DNA of 64,000 bases from Flexivirga oryzae (lineage in GTDB: Bacteria > Actinomycetota > Actinomycetes > Actinomycetales > Dermatophilaceae): contig NZ_JACHVQ010000004.1 in NCBI RefSeq assembly GCF_014190805.1, positions 186,001-250,000 on the forward strand, in the 5' to 3' direction. Positions 43,409 to 50,472 of this stretch are shown here, in pieces. The translations under genes were made by a program, and so were the position numbers. The notes under the pieces are model-generated. The model did not search any database. It was not told where the DNA came from and saw only the letters and a list, made by a program, of their open reading frames with translations. Numbering within the stretch: the stretch's first letter is position 1; each line of letters starts with the position of its first letter.

Positions 43409-44995
43409 TCATGGCTTGGCGCGAAGAACGGCCGGCAAGGCGGCCCAGCTGCGGTGGACGGCCCGCTTCGCCGTGTCGTTGCCGCCGGCGGTCGGCAGAT
43501 GTGCGTGCAACTCGCTGGCCAGCCGACCCGCCAGCACCGGAACGGCGAACGATGTTCCGCTCCAGACCGCGAACTGTCCCTCGAAGTTGTCCGGGTCGAT
43601 GGCCTCACGGATGTGTCCCTCGGCCTCGGTCCGGGCGACGGGCTCGAGCCCACCCTGGAACGCCGGCATCGTGCTCATCACCGAAGCGGCCGGCTCGTAG
43701 GTCGTCACCCAGTCGCCGGTGTTGGAGAACAGTGCAACCGATCGGCCGCTGGGGTTGAGGGCGCCGACCGAGAGGATCGGTGCCGCACCGGCACCCTCGC
43801 CCGCGTCGGCCGACGTCGCGGCGAACGCCGCGGGGAACGAGCGCTGGGTGGTGGCGTCGTTGCCCGCCGAACACACGACGGCGGTGCCCGTCCTGGTCAG
43901 TGACGTGAGGACCTCGTGGATCGTCGGATCGAACATCTCGTCCTCGGGCGTCTCGTGGTAGTACCCCATCGCGAGGCACAGCACGTCGATGGGCCGGCCG
44001 CCATGCTCCCCGGCGCGACCGCGCCGGGCGAGTTCGGAGATCTGGATCAACGCCTCGATCCAGTCGGACTCGGCGATCGGCCCTTCCGAGGGTGTGACGC
44101 GCCACGACAGGATGTCGGCGTCCGGGCAGTTCTGGCGGACCAGGCCGGCCAGGAAGGTGCCGTGCCCGGACAGCATGTCCAGCATGCCGTCGAGCGGACC
44201 GGACTGGTCGGGGTGGGTCTCGGGATCGGTCGCCGGGTCGGCGTATCCGATCGGCCGTCCGTCGAGCTTGACGTCGGTGCGCACCACCGGGTCGAGCCAT
44301 GGGTGCGAGCCGCAGCCGGTATCCAGCAGCGCGACGACGGGCCGGCGCCGCTTCAGCTCGCGGTCCGGAGTCCGGTGCGGCGCGGCGCCGGTGTAGGCGA
44401 TCGGTTGCCGCCCGCCCAGGCCGAGAGCGCCGTATGACGACACCGGGTTGGAGGTCGTGAACGGATTGGACGTGGTGAACGGATTGGACGTCGTGAACGG
44501 ATTGGACGTGGTGAACGGGTTGGAGGTCGTGAACGGCGCCGGCGACAGGAGATGGTCCAGCCCGACCCCGGCGAGCGCCGCGAGCCCGTGCTGGCCGCGC
44601 GCCTGCTGCAGCAGATCCCACGCATCCGGCACCTCACTCGCGTGGCCGTCGGCGACCGACAGCAGCAGCCGGTGGATGCCCAGCTCACCGTGCTGCGCCC
44701 AGGACAGGCGCTGACACCGATCCGTCTTCACCGGCTCCGGCTCGGTGAGCCGGGCGTGCGTGCACTCCTCGTCGACGGTCACGGACCAGCCGAGCCCGGC
44801 CGCGGTCGCGCGCAGCAGGGTCAGGACCGGGTCGAGGTCGCGCAGCGTCGACACGAGCAGGCGGGAGGCGGCATAGACGGTCGGTCCCGCCTCGACGCCG
44901 GCGACGGTCACGGCCGTGGCAGGGTCCAGTTGACGCCACTCGATACGCGAGGGTCCCTCCGGCGTGTGCCGGCCGTTGCCTTGCCTGGTGCTCAT
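43409..44995 (-). CDS. Subtilisin-like (S8) protease with FTTSNP repeats
   Basis: A 528-residue serine protease. Residues 1-150 form an N-terminal domain of unknown fold; residues 155-184 are five copies of FTTSNP; the S8 catalytic domain follows with Asp225 (ALLDTGCG), His278 (LSGHGTFLAGLV), the oxyanion Asn in CSAGND and Ser482 (VWSGTSFAVP). There is no signal peptide, so it probably acts in the cytoplasm. It lies between the small beta-type gene (21-bp gap) and the CHAT gene. The repeats could be a linker cut by the CHAT protease, which is inference. Confidence 0.88.
   Translation of the reverse strand: MSTRQGNGRHTPEGPSRIEWRQLDPATAVTVAGVEAGPTVYAASRLLVSTLRDLDPVLTLLRATAAGLGWSVTVDEECTHARLTEPEPVKTDRCQRLSWAQHGELGIHRLLLSVADGHASEVPDAWDLLQQARGQHGLAALAGVGLDHLLSPAPFTTSNPFTTSNPFTTSNPFTTSNPFTTSNPVSSYGALGLGGRQPIAYTGAAPHRTPDRELKRRRPVVALLDTGCGSHPWLDPVVRTDVKLDGRPIGYADPATDPETHPDQSGPLDGMLDMLSGHGTFLAGLVRQNCPDADILSWRVTPSEGPIAESDWIEALIQISELARRGRAGEHGGRPIDVLCLAMGYYHETPEDEMFDPTIHEVLTSLTRTGTAVVCSAGNDATTQRSFPAAFAATSADAGEGAGAAPILSVGALNPSGRSVALFSNTGDWVTTYEPAASVMSTMPAFQGGLEPVARTEAEGHIREAIDPDNFEGQFAVWSGTSFAVPVLAGRLASELHAHLPTAGGNDTAKRAVHRSWAALPAVLRAKP
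44445..44534 (-). repeat. Five 18-bp in-frame tandem repeats in the S8 gene
   Basis: Five units of 18 bp encode FTTSNP. By variant they run A-B-C-B-A: units 1 and 5 are identical, units 2 and 4 are identical and unit 3 differs from these at one base. The copy number could vary by slippage without a frameshift. Confidence 0.95.
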
Positions 44996-45016
44996 CGGTG
45001 CCTCCGCTCGTGCCGA

Positions 45017-45490
45017 TCAGATCTCGAACATGGTGGTGGTGAAGGAGCGCTCGGCTCCCTCGAGCCACAGCCGGACCCGTCCGGGCGGGAGCGAGCCGAA
45101 CTCGAACCGCCCGGACTCGTCGATCGCGGCACGCCAACTCCGGTTGTCGCCGCGCATCACGACCGCTGTCCCGCAGGCCGGCGCGATCCACCCGTCGATG
45201 CGGCGTCGCCCGTCGTCGAGCCCGCCCACCCGCAGCAGGACGCTGATCTCGTCGTGGCTGAACTCGATGGTCATCGCGCGCACGAGACCGCTCGTGTCCG
45301 AGCCGGCCGCGCGGGTGCCCGCCAGTTCGGCGCTGGACTCCACGAGGTGGAGCAACTCGTATTCGCGGTCGAGGTCCTCGACCGCGATGGCCGCGAGGAC
45401 CTTCGCGTTGAGGTCGTCCGGCGGCGGGTCGAGCGTCTGCCACATCTCGCGCAGGTCCTGCCACAGCGGATCGTCGTCACCGTGCGCCAT
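45017..45490 (-). CDS. Small acidic protein between sigma factor and S8 protease
   Basis: A 157-residue protein that I do not recognise by name. The N-terminal 50 residues are helical and acidic (DDDPLWQDLREMWQTLDPPP, DLDREYELLHLVES). The C-terminal 90 residues are beta-rich (EISVLLRVGG, IDGWIAPACGTAVVMRGDN, GRFEFGSLPPGRVRLWLEG), resembling a CnaB/transthyretin-like domain. ATG 45490 was chosen because AAGGAG is 6 nt upstream; ATG 45505 overlaps the sigma stop and also fits. It could be an anti-sigma or adaptor protein of the operon. Confidence 0.65.
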   Translation of the reverse strand: MAHGDDDPLWQDLREMWQTLDPPPDDLNAKVLAAIAVEDLDREYELLHLVESSAELAGTRAAGSDTSGLVRAMTIEFSHDEISVLLRVGGLDDGRRRIDGWIAPACGTAVVMRGDNRSWRAAIDESGRFEFGSLPPGRVRLWLEGAERSFTTTMFEI

Positions 45491-45501
45491 CGGTGTCTCC
45501 T

Positions 45502-46182
45502 TCATTGCCTGTCGCCGTCGTTCAGAGCGGCTCGGAGTTTGGCGAGGCAGCGGCCGCGGGTGGGGCCGATGCTGCCGATCGGCATCGCGAGTTCTTCCGC
45601 GAGTCCGTGGTAGTCGGGGCGGTCGTCGAAGGCGATGACCCGCAGCAGCCGTCGGCAGCGTTCACCGAGCGTGGCGACCGCCTGCCACATCTCCTGCGCC
45701 GCGTCTCGGGAGAGGACCTGAGCCTCCGCGGATTTGCCCACGGCGGCTCGCCGTTCGAGCACTTCGTCCTCCACCGGGGTCACGAGGTTGTCGCGGTTGG
45801 CGACCCGCCACGCCTCGCGGCGGGCCGTGATGATCACCCAGGAGGACACCGCCTGCGGGTCACGGATCGCTGCCTGGCGCCGCACAAGGGTCAGCCAGGT
45901 CTGCTGCACGACATCCTCGGCATGCGTGCTGTCCAGCCCGTAGGCTCGCACGACCTGCCACAGCACCGGGTTGAGCAGCCGCACCAGGTCGTCGAGCGCC
46001 GAACGATCGCCGGCCCGGAACTGTGCGAAGCGGATGCCGGCGGGACGCCATACATCACCGTCCGGGCTGCGCTCTTCGTCGTCCGGCTGATCCGCTGCGG
46101 TCATCATGTCGCTCATCGGCTTGGGCGGTGGCTGGTGCACGGTCTGCGAGGCACGCAGGCAACCACCGATGACAGCCCGCAT
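45502..46182 (-). CDS. ECF-type RNA polymerase sigma factor
   Basis: A 226-residue sigma factor. Region 2 is seen as SALDDLVRLLNPVLWQVVRAYG and EDVVQQTWLTLVRRQ; region 4 as CRRLLRVIAFDDRPDYHGLAEE and GSIGPTRGRCLAKLR. ATG 46182 was chosen because AGGAG lies 6 nt upstream; ATG 46116 begins nearer the core but has no ribosome site. It heads the operon with the small protein, S8 protease and CHAT genes. Its stop overlaps the next ATG by 4 nt if that gene starts at 45505. Confidence 0.88.
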   Translation of the reverse strand: MRAVIGGCLRASQTVHQPPPKPMSDMMTAADQPDDEERSPDGDVWRPAGIRFAQFRAGDRSALDDLVRLLNPVLWQVVRAYGLDSTHAEDVVQQTWLTLVRRQAAIRDPQAVSSWVIITARREAWRVANRDNLVTPVEDEVLERRAAVGKSAEAQVLSRDAAQEMWQAVATLGERCRRLLRVIAFDDRPDYHGLAEELAMPIGSIGPTRGRCLAKLRAALNDGDRQ

Positions 46183-46527
46183 ACCTCGCTCCTGACCGTA
46201 GTGGACGAGCCCTTTGCCCGCCCGGGGGCCTGCACCCGGATCATCCCCCGTGGACCCGGGTGCAGGCGGTGCCGAGGTGGGCCCGGACCCCCCGAGGCGC
46301 ACCCTTCGCGTCCAGGGACCGACACCGCCGAGGCGGCTGACCGACGGCGACCTCCCAACCGTCACTGTCGAAGTCCTGGACGCCGTTCAGGAGGCGTGAC
46401 CGGCGCTTCTGATACATCCGGGGAGGAAAAACTTTTCGGCGCGCGCCGGACGGTCCGGAACCCTCGGTCGGCGGCGAACCCACACCAGCCGTGGCAGGCG
46501 TGTCGAGCGAGCAGAACAATGCAGTAG
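46183..46527 (-). promoter_or_regulatory. Upstream region of the sigma-S8-CHAT operon
   Basis: About 345 bp without a convincing gene. A 12-bp perfect hairpin (46228-46239 with 46256-46267, 16-nt loop) lies 46 nt ahead of the sigma start. At 46405-46440 the minus strand has AAAAGTTTTTCC followed by CCCCGGATGTATCAG, a conspicuous AT-rich plus GTATC arrangement that could be the operon promoter recognised by its own sigma factor. Confidence 0.4.
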
Positions 46528-46555
46528 AACTGAATGGTGGTGTAGAAATCCCAGC

Positions 46556-46591
46556 TTGTGCTCAACGATTAAGTCGGTCAGAATAGACAAC
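46556..46591 (+). promoter_or_regulatory. Leaderless promoter of small gene, copy 1
   Basis: The elements are -35 TTGTGC (46556-46561), a 17-nt spacer, -10 CAGAAT (46579-46584), and 7 nt to the ATG. The same arrangement is in copy 2 (49937-49972). Confidence 0.55.
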
Positions 46592-46744
46592 ATGAACACG
46601 ACACAGTCACTGAATGGCAAGCACACCCACCAGGGCCGGTCCGAGGCCGGCTTCTCCGGCAAGGTCCGGGCCTTCTTCCGCGAGCAGCAGGACGCGCACG
46701 AGCTGCTGCTCGAGAAGCAGGCTCCGTGGCTCAGCCGCCGCTGA
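46592..46744 (+). CDS. 50-residue conserved small protein, copy 1
   Basis: A 50-residue basic polar protein (MNTTQSLNGKHTHQGRSEAG, with an amphipathic helix KVRAFFREQQDAHELLLEKQ and the end APWLSRR). No membrane segment or signal. The ATG is 7 nt after a -10-like CAGAAT, so the mRNA is probably leaderless. The same protein is encoded at 49973-50125 with one silent base difference. A terminator follows. Function unknown; selection on the protein is suggested by the silent change. Confidence 0.75.
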   Translation: MNTTQSLNGKHTHQGRSEAGFSGKVRAFFREQQDAHELLLEKQAPWLSRR

Positions 46745-46786
46745 CGGCGACCGCCTCGGGCGGCACCTCCGACCTCCACCATCACG

Positions 46787-46813
46787 TCCCCTGACGCCCG
46801 CCGGGTCAGGGGA
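46787..46813 (+). terminator. Terminator hairpin of small gene, copy 1
   Basis: A 9-bp perfect stem, TCCCCTGAC with GTCAGGGGA, and a 9-nt loop, 42 nt after the stop; followed by CTTCTCGTT rather than a strong T run. Confidence 0.65.
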
Positions 46814-46845
46814 CTTCTCGTTCGTCGGGGGTGCGTCCTGCCGCC

Positions 46846-47802
46846 TCAGCCGATGGGTGTGCGGAGGGTGCAGGGTACCGAGACGTTCGCCCCCAGGGCC
46901 TTCTCGGTCAATCCGATCACGCGTGGTGAATACGGCAGTTGGATGTGGTCGCTGAGGTCGATCGGGCAGCCGTCCTGCAGTGTGACGTTGTGCACGGTGG
47001 CTCCGGCGCCGGCGGTCAGGAAGGTGCGTTGATACGGCGTGCTCACCTCGTCGTACCTGCTGCCGATGACCGTGTAGTCCACGCCCGGCAGCGTGTCGCC
47101 TCCCGCGTTGAGCTCGGCGAGGTACGTCGAACCGATCTCCTGGTCCACCGCGGCCTGCCCCATCGTGCTCGGCAGCGCCGGGTTGATCCCGAAGACCTTT
47201 GCCAGTGTTGCCAGTCCGGACAAGGTCGTGCCGTGATTGGTGGCGCCCATGGTGACCACGTGCGCCACCTTGTCAGCTGCCGGATCGGCAGCATCGGCGC
47301 CGCCGAAGAACTTCAGGTAGCCGCGCGCGACGATCCCGCCCTGGGACCACCCGACGAGATCCACCTTCCGCGCCCCGGTCACGGCGAGCACCCTGTCGAC
47401 CTCCTGGCCGAGCTCGCGGGCGGAGTCCTTGACCGGACCGGTCAGGTAGACCCCGGGGATCTGACTCGCAGCGGCGTCGCTGTCGCCGAGGTTCTCGCCG
47501 AACACGCAGAAGCCCTGCTGCGCCAGGGCCGGGGCGAGTGCCGCGAAACTGTCGTACCGGCTGGACCAGGTGCCCTGCACCAGGACCACCGGGTTCGGAT
47601 GAGCCGCGGACGGCCTGCACGACCAGTCGTTCATGCCGGGTGGCAGGGCGGTCGGGTGGGCGAGGCTGTAGGCCAGCGCCGGGTAAAAACCGGACTGCGC
47701 CGGGCCGACGGGGTCGGCTGCGGCTGTTGCGGTGCCGGTGACCGCGAAGGCGGCGCTGGTGGCGATGGCGGTGCCGAGGGTCAGACGTCGCAGGATTGAC
47801 AT
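46846..47802 (-). CDS. Secreted lipase (alpha/beta hydrolase)
   Basis: A 318-residue protein with a signal peptide (residues 1-28, SILRRLTLGTAIATSAAFAV, cleavage near TATAAAD). The nucleophile Ser153 is in GWSQGG; Asp in SRYDEVSTP and His in LSDHIQLPYSP complete the triad. The overall sequence fits class 2 (EstA/LipB-type) extracellular triacylglycerol lipases. A perfect TTACT-N4-AGTAA-type palindrome 46 bp upstream suggests control by a TetR regulator encoded elsewhere. Confidence 0.9.
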   Translation of the reverse strand: MSILRRLTLGTAIATSAAFAVTGTATAAADPVGPAQSGFYPALAYSLAHPTALPPGMNDWSCRPSAAHPNPVVLVQGTWSSRYDSFAALAPALAQQGFCVFGENLGDSDAAASQIPGVYLTGPVKDSARELGQEVDRVLAVTGARKVDLVGWSQGGIVARGYLKFFGGADAADPAADKVAHVVTMGATNHGTTLSGLATLAKVFGINPALPSTMGQAAVDQEIGSTYLAELNAGGDTLPGVDYTVIGSRYDEVSTPYQRTFLTAGAGATVHNVTLQDGCPIDLSDHIQLPYSPRVIGLTEKALGANVSVPCTLRTPIG

Positions 47803-47847
47803 CGTCGCTCACTTTCCGTGGTGAGGGGGCTGGCTCGCTCACCACCA

Positions 47848-47865
47848 TGTTACTGGTGAGTAACA
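47848..47865. promoter_or_regulatory. TetR-type operator upstream of the lipase
   Basis: TGTTACT-GGTG-AGTAACA is a perfect inverted repeat (7-bp arms, 4-nt centre). The TTACT-N4-AGTAA core is typical of TetR regulators of lipid metabolism. No TetR gene is adjacent. Confidence 0.65.
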
Positions 47866-47934
47866 ACGTTTGGTGGCTCTCGTGCCGACGAAATTCGATC
47901 GCCCGGCGCCGCATCCTTGCTTAGCGTGTTTCGG

Positions 47935-48984
47935 GTGATTCGACTCATCGACGTTGCGGACGACCACGACATGCGCCAGATCTTCGAGGTCGGGATCGCT
48001 GCGAAATCACATGATCAGCAGTGGTTCGCCCCGATCAGCCTCGACTCGTGGCTGATCCACATGCGGCGGCCCGACCCGGAGGACGCCCAAGAGCTGTACG
48101 GCTTCTTCGACCCTGCCGGTCGATGCCTGGGGTCGAGTCTGCTGTTCATTCCGCTGCAGGACAACACCGACAAGGTCTATTCCGTGGTCGACGTCGCGCC
48201 GGAGCACCGCCGGCACGGGGTCGGGCGGGCCCTCGTCGAGCGGAACGTGCAGCGCGCCGGCGAGTTGGGGCGCTCGATGCTGTTCGCGGAGACGCTCGTG
48301 CCGGGCGTTGCCGACCCTGACCACCCCTTCGTGAAATTCGCACGAGCCACGGGATTCTCGGCCGGGTGGGACGAAGTTGCCCGGCATCTGTCGTTGCCGG
48401 TGCCTCCGGAGCGGCTCGACGAGCTGGCGACTGCCACTGCGGCACACGTCGGCGACTACGACATCGAGGTGTTCGTCGACGGAGTGCCGGAGCAGCACCT
48501 GGCGGGGCTTGCCGAACTCCTCAGCCTGCTGGCGGTCGACGCGCCCTCCGGCGACATCGAGTTCGAGGCCGAGGCGGTCACGCCCGACCGGCTGCGCCGA
48601 ATGGCTGCCCGCGAGCGCGAGCAGGGACGGACGCACCTGAGCGCTCTGGCGATTCATCGCAGCACCGGGGTGGTGGCGGCGCAGAGCGACCTGACCATCG
48701 ATGCCGGCGTCGAGCATGCCAATCAGCTCGGGACGTTCGTGCACCGCGCACATCGCGGCAAGCGCCTGGGTATGGCGGTCAAGGTTGCCAATCTGCGGCG
48801 CTTGCACCGTGATCGACCGGATGTCCGGTTCGTGCGCACGATGAACGCGGAGACGAACGACCACATGGTGTCGATCAACGTGCAGCTCGGTTTCGAGGTC
48901 GTCGAGGTGCTCACCGAGTGGACCATCGACATCGCGCCGGCCGGCGATCGGGGAGCGCCCGCCCCGAGCGCGATCGGCAGCTAG
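47935..48984 (+). CDS. Double-domain GNAT acetyltransferase
   Basis: A 349-residue protein with two GNAT modules: the first around residues 70-130 (VVDVAPEHRRHGVGRALVER, acetyl-CoA loop) and the second around 260-330 (QLGTFVHRAHRGKRLGMAVKV, NDHMVSINVQLGFE). Such tandem GNATs include mycothiol synthase-like proteins and drug acetyltransferases, but the substrate cannot be told. GTG 47935 is 7 nt after TAGCGT, so it is probably leaderless, and this start was chosen over an upstream in-frame one. Confidence 0.85.
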   Translation: MIRLIDVADDHDMRQIFEVGIAAKSHDQQWFAPISLDSWLIHMRRPDPEDAQELYGFFDPAGRCLGSSLLFIPLQDNTDKVYSVVDVAPEHRRHGVGRALVERNVQRAGELGRSMLFAETLVPGVADPDHPFVKFARATGFSAGWDEVARHLSLPVPPERLDELATATAAHVGDYDIEVFVDGVPEQHLAGLAELLSLLAVDAPSGDIEFEAEAVTPDRLRRMAAREREQGRTHLSALAIHRSTGVVAAQSDLTIDAGVEHANQLGTFVHRAHRGKRLGMAVKVANLRRLHRDRPDVRFVRTMNAETNDHMVSINVQLGFEVVEVLTEWTIDIAPAGDRGAPAPSAIGS

Positions 48985-48993
48985 TCCCGCTGC

Positions 48994-49890
48994 CTATTCC
49001 GTCGGCGCGGCGATCTCCCGGAGCAGCTCCAGGGCGCGCCCGGCCACCGGGTTTCCTGCGGCCGCATCACGCACGAGGACCGAGATGCCGCGCCGGATCT
49101 CCGGGTCGCAGACCGGGACAGCGGTGGCGCCCTTGGGCAGAGCGCCGGTCGTGAGCGTGGGGACGAGTGTGACGCCAACGCCGGCGGCGGCGAGCGCGAA
49201 CGCCGTGTGATGGTCCTGGCAGCGTGCGACGATGCGCGGTTTGGCGCCGACCTGGGTCAGCGCGCGGCGGATGATCCGGCTGCAGGTCTGCTCGGCGATG
49301 CTCTCGTCGACCCAGGGCTGCTCGGCGACTTCGGCCAGCGTGAGCGTCTCCCGCGGCGCCAGCTCGTGATCGGCAGGAAGCACCGCGACATACGGCTCGG
49401 ACATCAGCTCGTAGCGCGTGTAACCCGCTGGGGCAGAATGGTTCTCGTTCGGGTTCTCGGTGCGTATGTCGAGATCGGTGGTCGCCTTGCCGTCGTTGTT
49501 CAACTCGTTGAGATCGACGGTGATCACGACGTCGGGGTACTCCCGCTGCAACTGTGCGACCAGTCGTGGGATCCACTCCTCGCCCGCCGAAGCGAAGCAC
49601 GCGATGGTCAGGCTGCCGGTGCGGCCACTGCGCATGTCCGTGACCAGGTCGCCGAGTCGGGACAGCGCCGCCATGGCTTCGTCGCTCTCCTGGGCGAGCA
49701 TCCGGCCCACGGCGGTGGGCGCGATGCCGCGACCGGCACGCTCGAAGAGCGTCAGACCGGTCTCGCGCTGCAACTGGTTGATGTGCTGGCTGACTGCGGA
49801 CGGTGTGTAGCCGAGGTGGGTCGCGGCGGCCTGTACCGAACCGCTGGCGACGACGGACCGGAAGACCCGGAGGCGGTGTGTGTCGAGCAT
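48994..49890 (-). CDS. LysR-family regulator
   Basis: A 298-residue regulator. The HTH (residues 3-60) has LDTHRLRVFRSVVASGSVQA and THLGYTPSAVSQHINQLQRE; a substrate domain follows. ATG 49890 is 6 nt after TACTAT, a leaderless arrangement, and was chosen over ATG 49908. It is divergent from copy 2 of the 50-residue gene and is the regulator nearest to it. Its targets are unknown. Confidence 0.92.
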   Translation of the reverse strand: MLDTHRLRVFRSVVASGSVQAAATHLGYTPSAVSQHINQLQRETGLTLFERAGRGIAPTAVGRMLAQESDEAMAALSRLGDLVTDMRSGRTGSLTIACFASAGEEWIPRLVAQLQREYPDVVITVDLNELNNDGKATTDLDIRTENPNENHSAPAGYTRYELMSEPYVAVLPADHELAPRETLTLAEVAEQPWVDESIAEQTCSRIIRRALTQVGAKPRIVARCQDHHTAFALAAAGVGVTLVPTLTTGALPKGATAVPVCDPEIRRGISVLVRDAAAGNPVAGRALELLREIAAPTE

Positions 49891-49972
49891 GATTCGATAG
49901 TACAGCAAAACTGAACGGTGGTGTAGAAATCACAGCTTGTGCTCAACGATTAAGTCGGTCAGAATAGACAAC

Positions 49973-50125
49973 ATGAACACGACACAGTCACTGAATGGCA
50001 AGCACACCCACCAGGGCCGGTCCGAGGCCGGCTTCTCCGGCAAGGTCCGGGCCTTCTTCCGCGAGCAGCAGGACGCGCACGAGCTGCTGCTCGAGAAGCA
50101 GGCCCCGTGGCTCAGCCGCCGCTGA
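49973..50125 (+). CDS. 50-residue conserved small protein, copy 2
   Basis: Codes for the same protein as 46592-46744; the only coding difference seen is a silent T/C near the end (GCT/GCC, Ala). It has the same TTGTGC-17-CAGAAT-7-ATG promoter and a terminator hairpin. Behind it begins the 52-bp tandem repeat array. Two intact copies argue that the gene is expressed and useful or that it is kept uniform by gene conversion. Confidence 0.75.
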   Translation: MNTTQSLNGKHTHQGRSEAGFSGKVRAFFREQQDAHELLLEKQAPWLSRR

Positions 50126-50167
50126 CGGCGACCGCCTCGGGCGGCACCTCCGACCTCCACCATCACG

Positions 50168-50194
50168 TCCCCTGACCCCCGCCGGGTCAGGGGA
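50168..50194 (+). terminator. Terminator hairpin of small gene, copy 2
   Basis: Same 9-bp stem as in copy 1 (TCCCCTGAC with GTCAGGGGA), loop CCCCGCCGG. Confidence 0.65.
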
Positions 50195-50205
50195 CTTCTC
50201 GTTGT

Positions 50206-50370
50206 CCCGAAGTACCGACGGTCGCGGTGTCGGGACGGGTATGGCGTCCGGAGGCGTCCCGAAGTGCCGACGGTCGGGGTGTCGGGACGGGTATGGCATG
50301 CGGAGGCGTCCCGAAGTGCCGACGGTCGCGGTGTCGGGACGGGTATGGCGTCCGGAGGCGTCCCGAAGTG
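50206..50370 (+). repeat. 52-bp tandem repeat array, left part
   Basis: Units begin at 50206, 50258, 50310 and 50362 (the last cut after 9 bp by the insertion sequence). Each has CCCGAAGTGCCGACGGTCGG, then GTGTCGGGACGGGTATGGCG and CCGGAGGCGT. GTCCCGA and TCGGGAC in each unit can pair. The 52-bp period is not a multiple of three, so the array is not coding. Confidence 0.93.
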
Positions 50371-50472
50371 TGTGTTTTGTCAACTGGTTGTCGGCCGTTT
50401 GAGCGCTAATTTTCCGGCCAGGGTGGCGGGGTTTCCGGCCGGGTGAGCTGTGTGGCTGTTCTTGGTGGGTGG

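Larger units (their letters stand above)
46528..46822 (+). repeat. 295-bp direct repeat, copy 1
   Basis: It matches 49909-50203 in the same orientation with about four mismatches by eye (roughly 98-99% identity), at a distance of 3381 bp. It contains a complete unit: promoter, 50-codon gene and terminator hairpin. Confidence 0.93.
49909..50203 (+). repeat. 295-bp direct repeat, copy 2
   Basis: Second copy of the repeat at 46528-46822, same orientation. Between the copies lie the lipase, GNAT and LysR genes. Recombination between the copies would delete a 3.4 kb circle. Confidence 0.93.

Noticed and set aside
40954..46182. CHAT operon as part of a CRISPR type III-E system
   Set aside because: No Cas7-11-like or other cas gene and no repeat array is nearby.
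46241..46519. A 92-codon frame upstream of the sigma gene
   Set aside because: No ribosome site, low-complexity translation, overlaps the hairpin and candidate promoter; a regulatory region is more likely.
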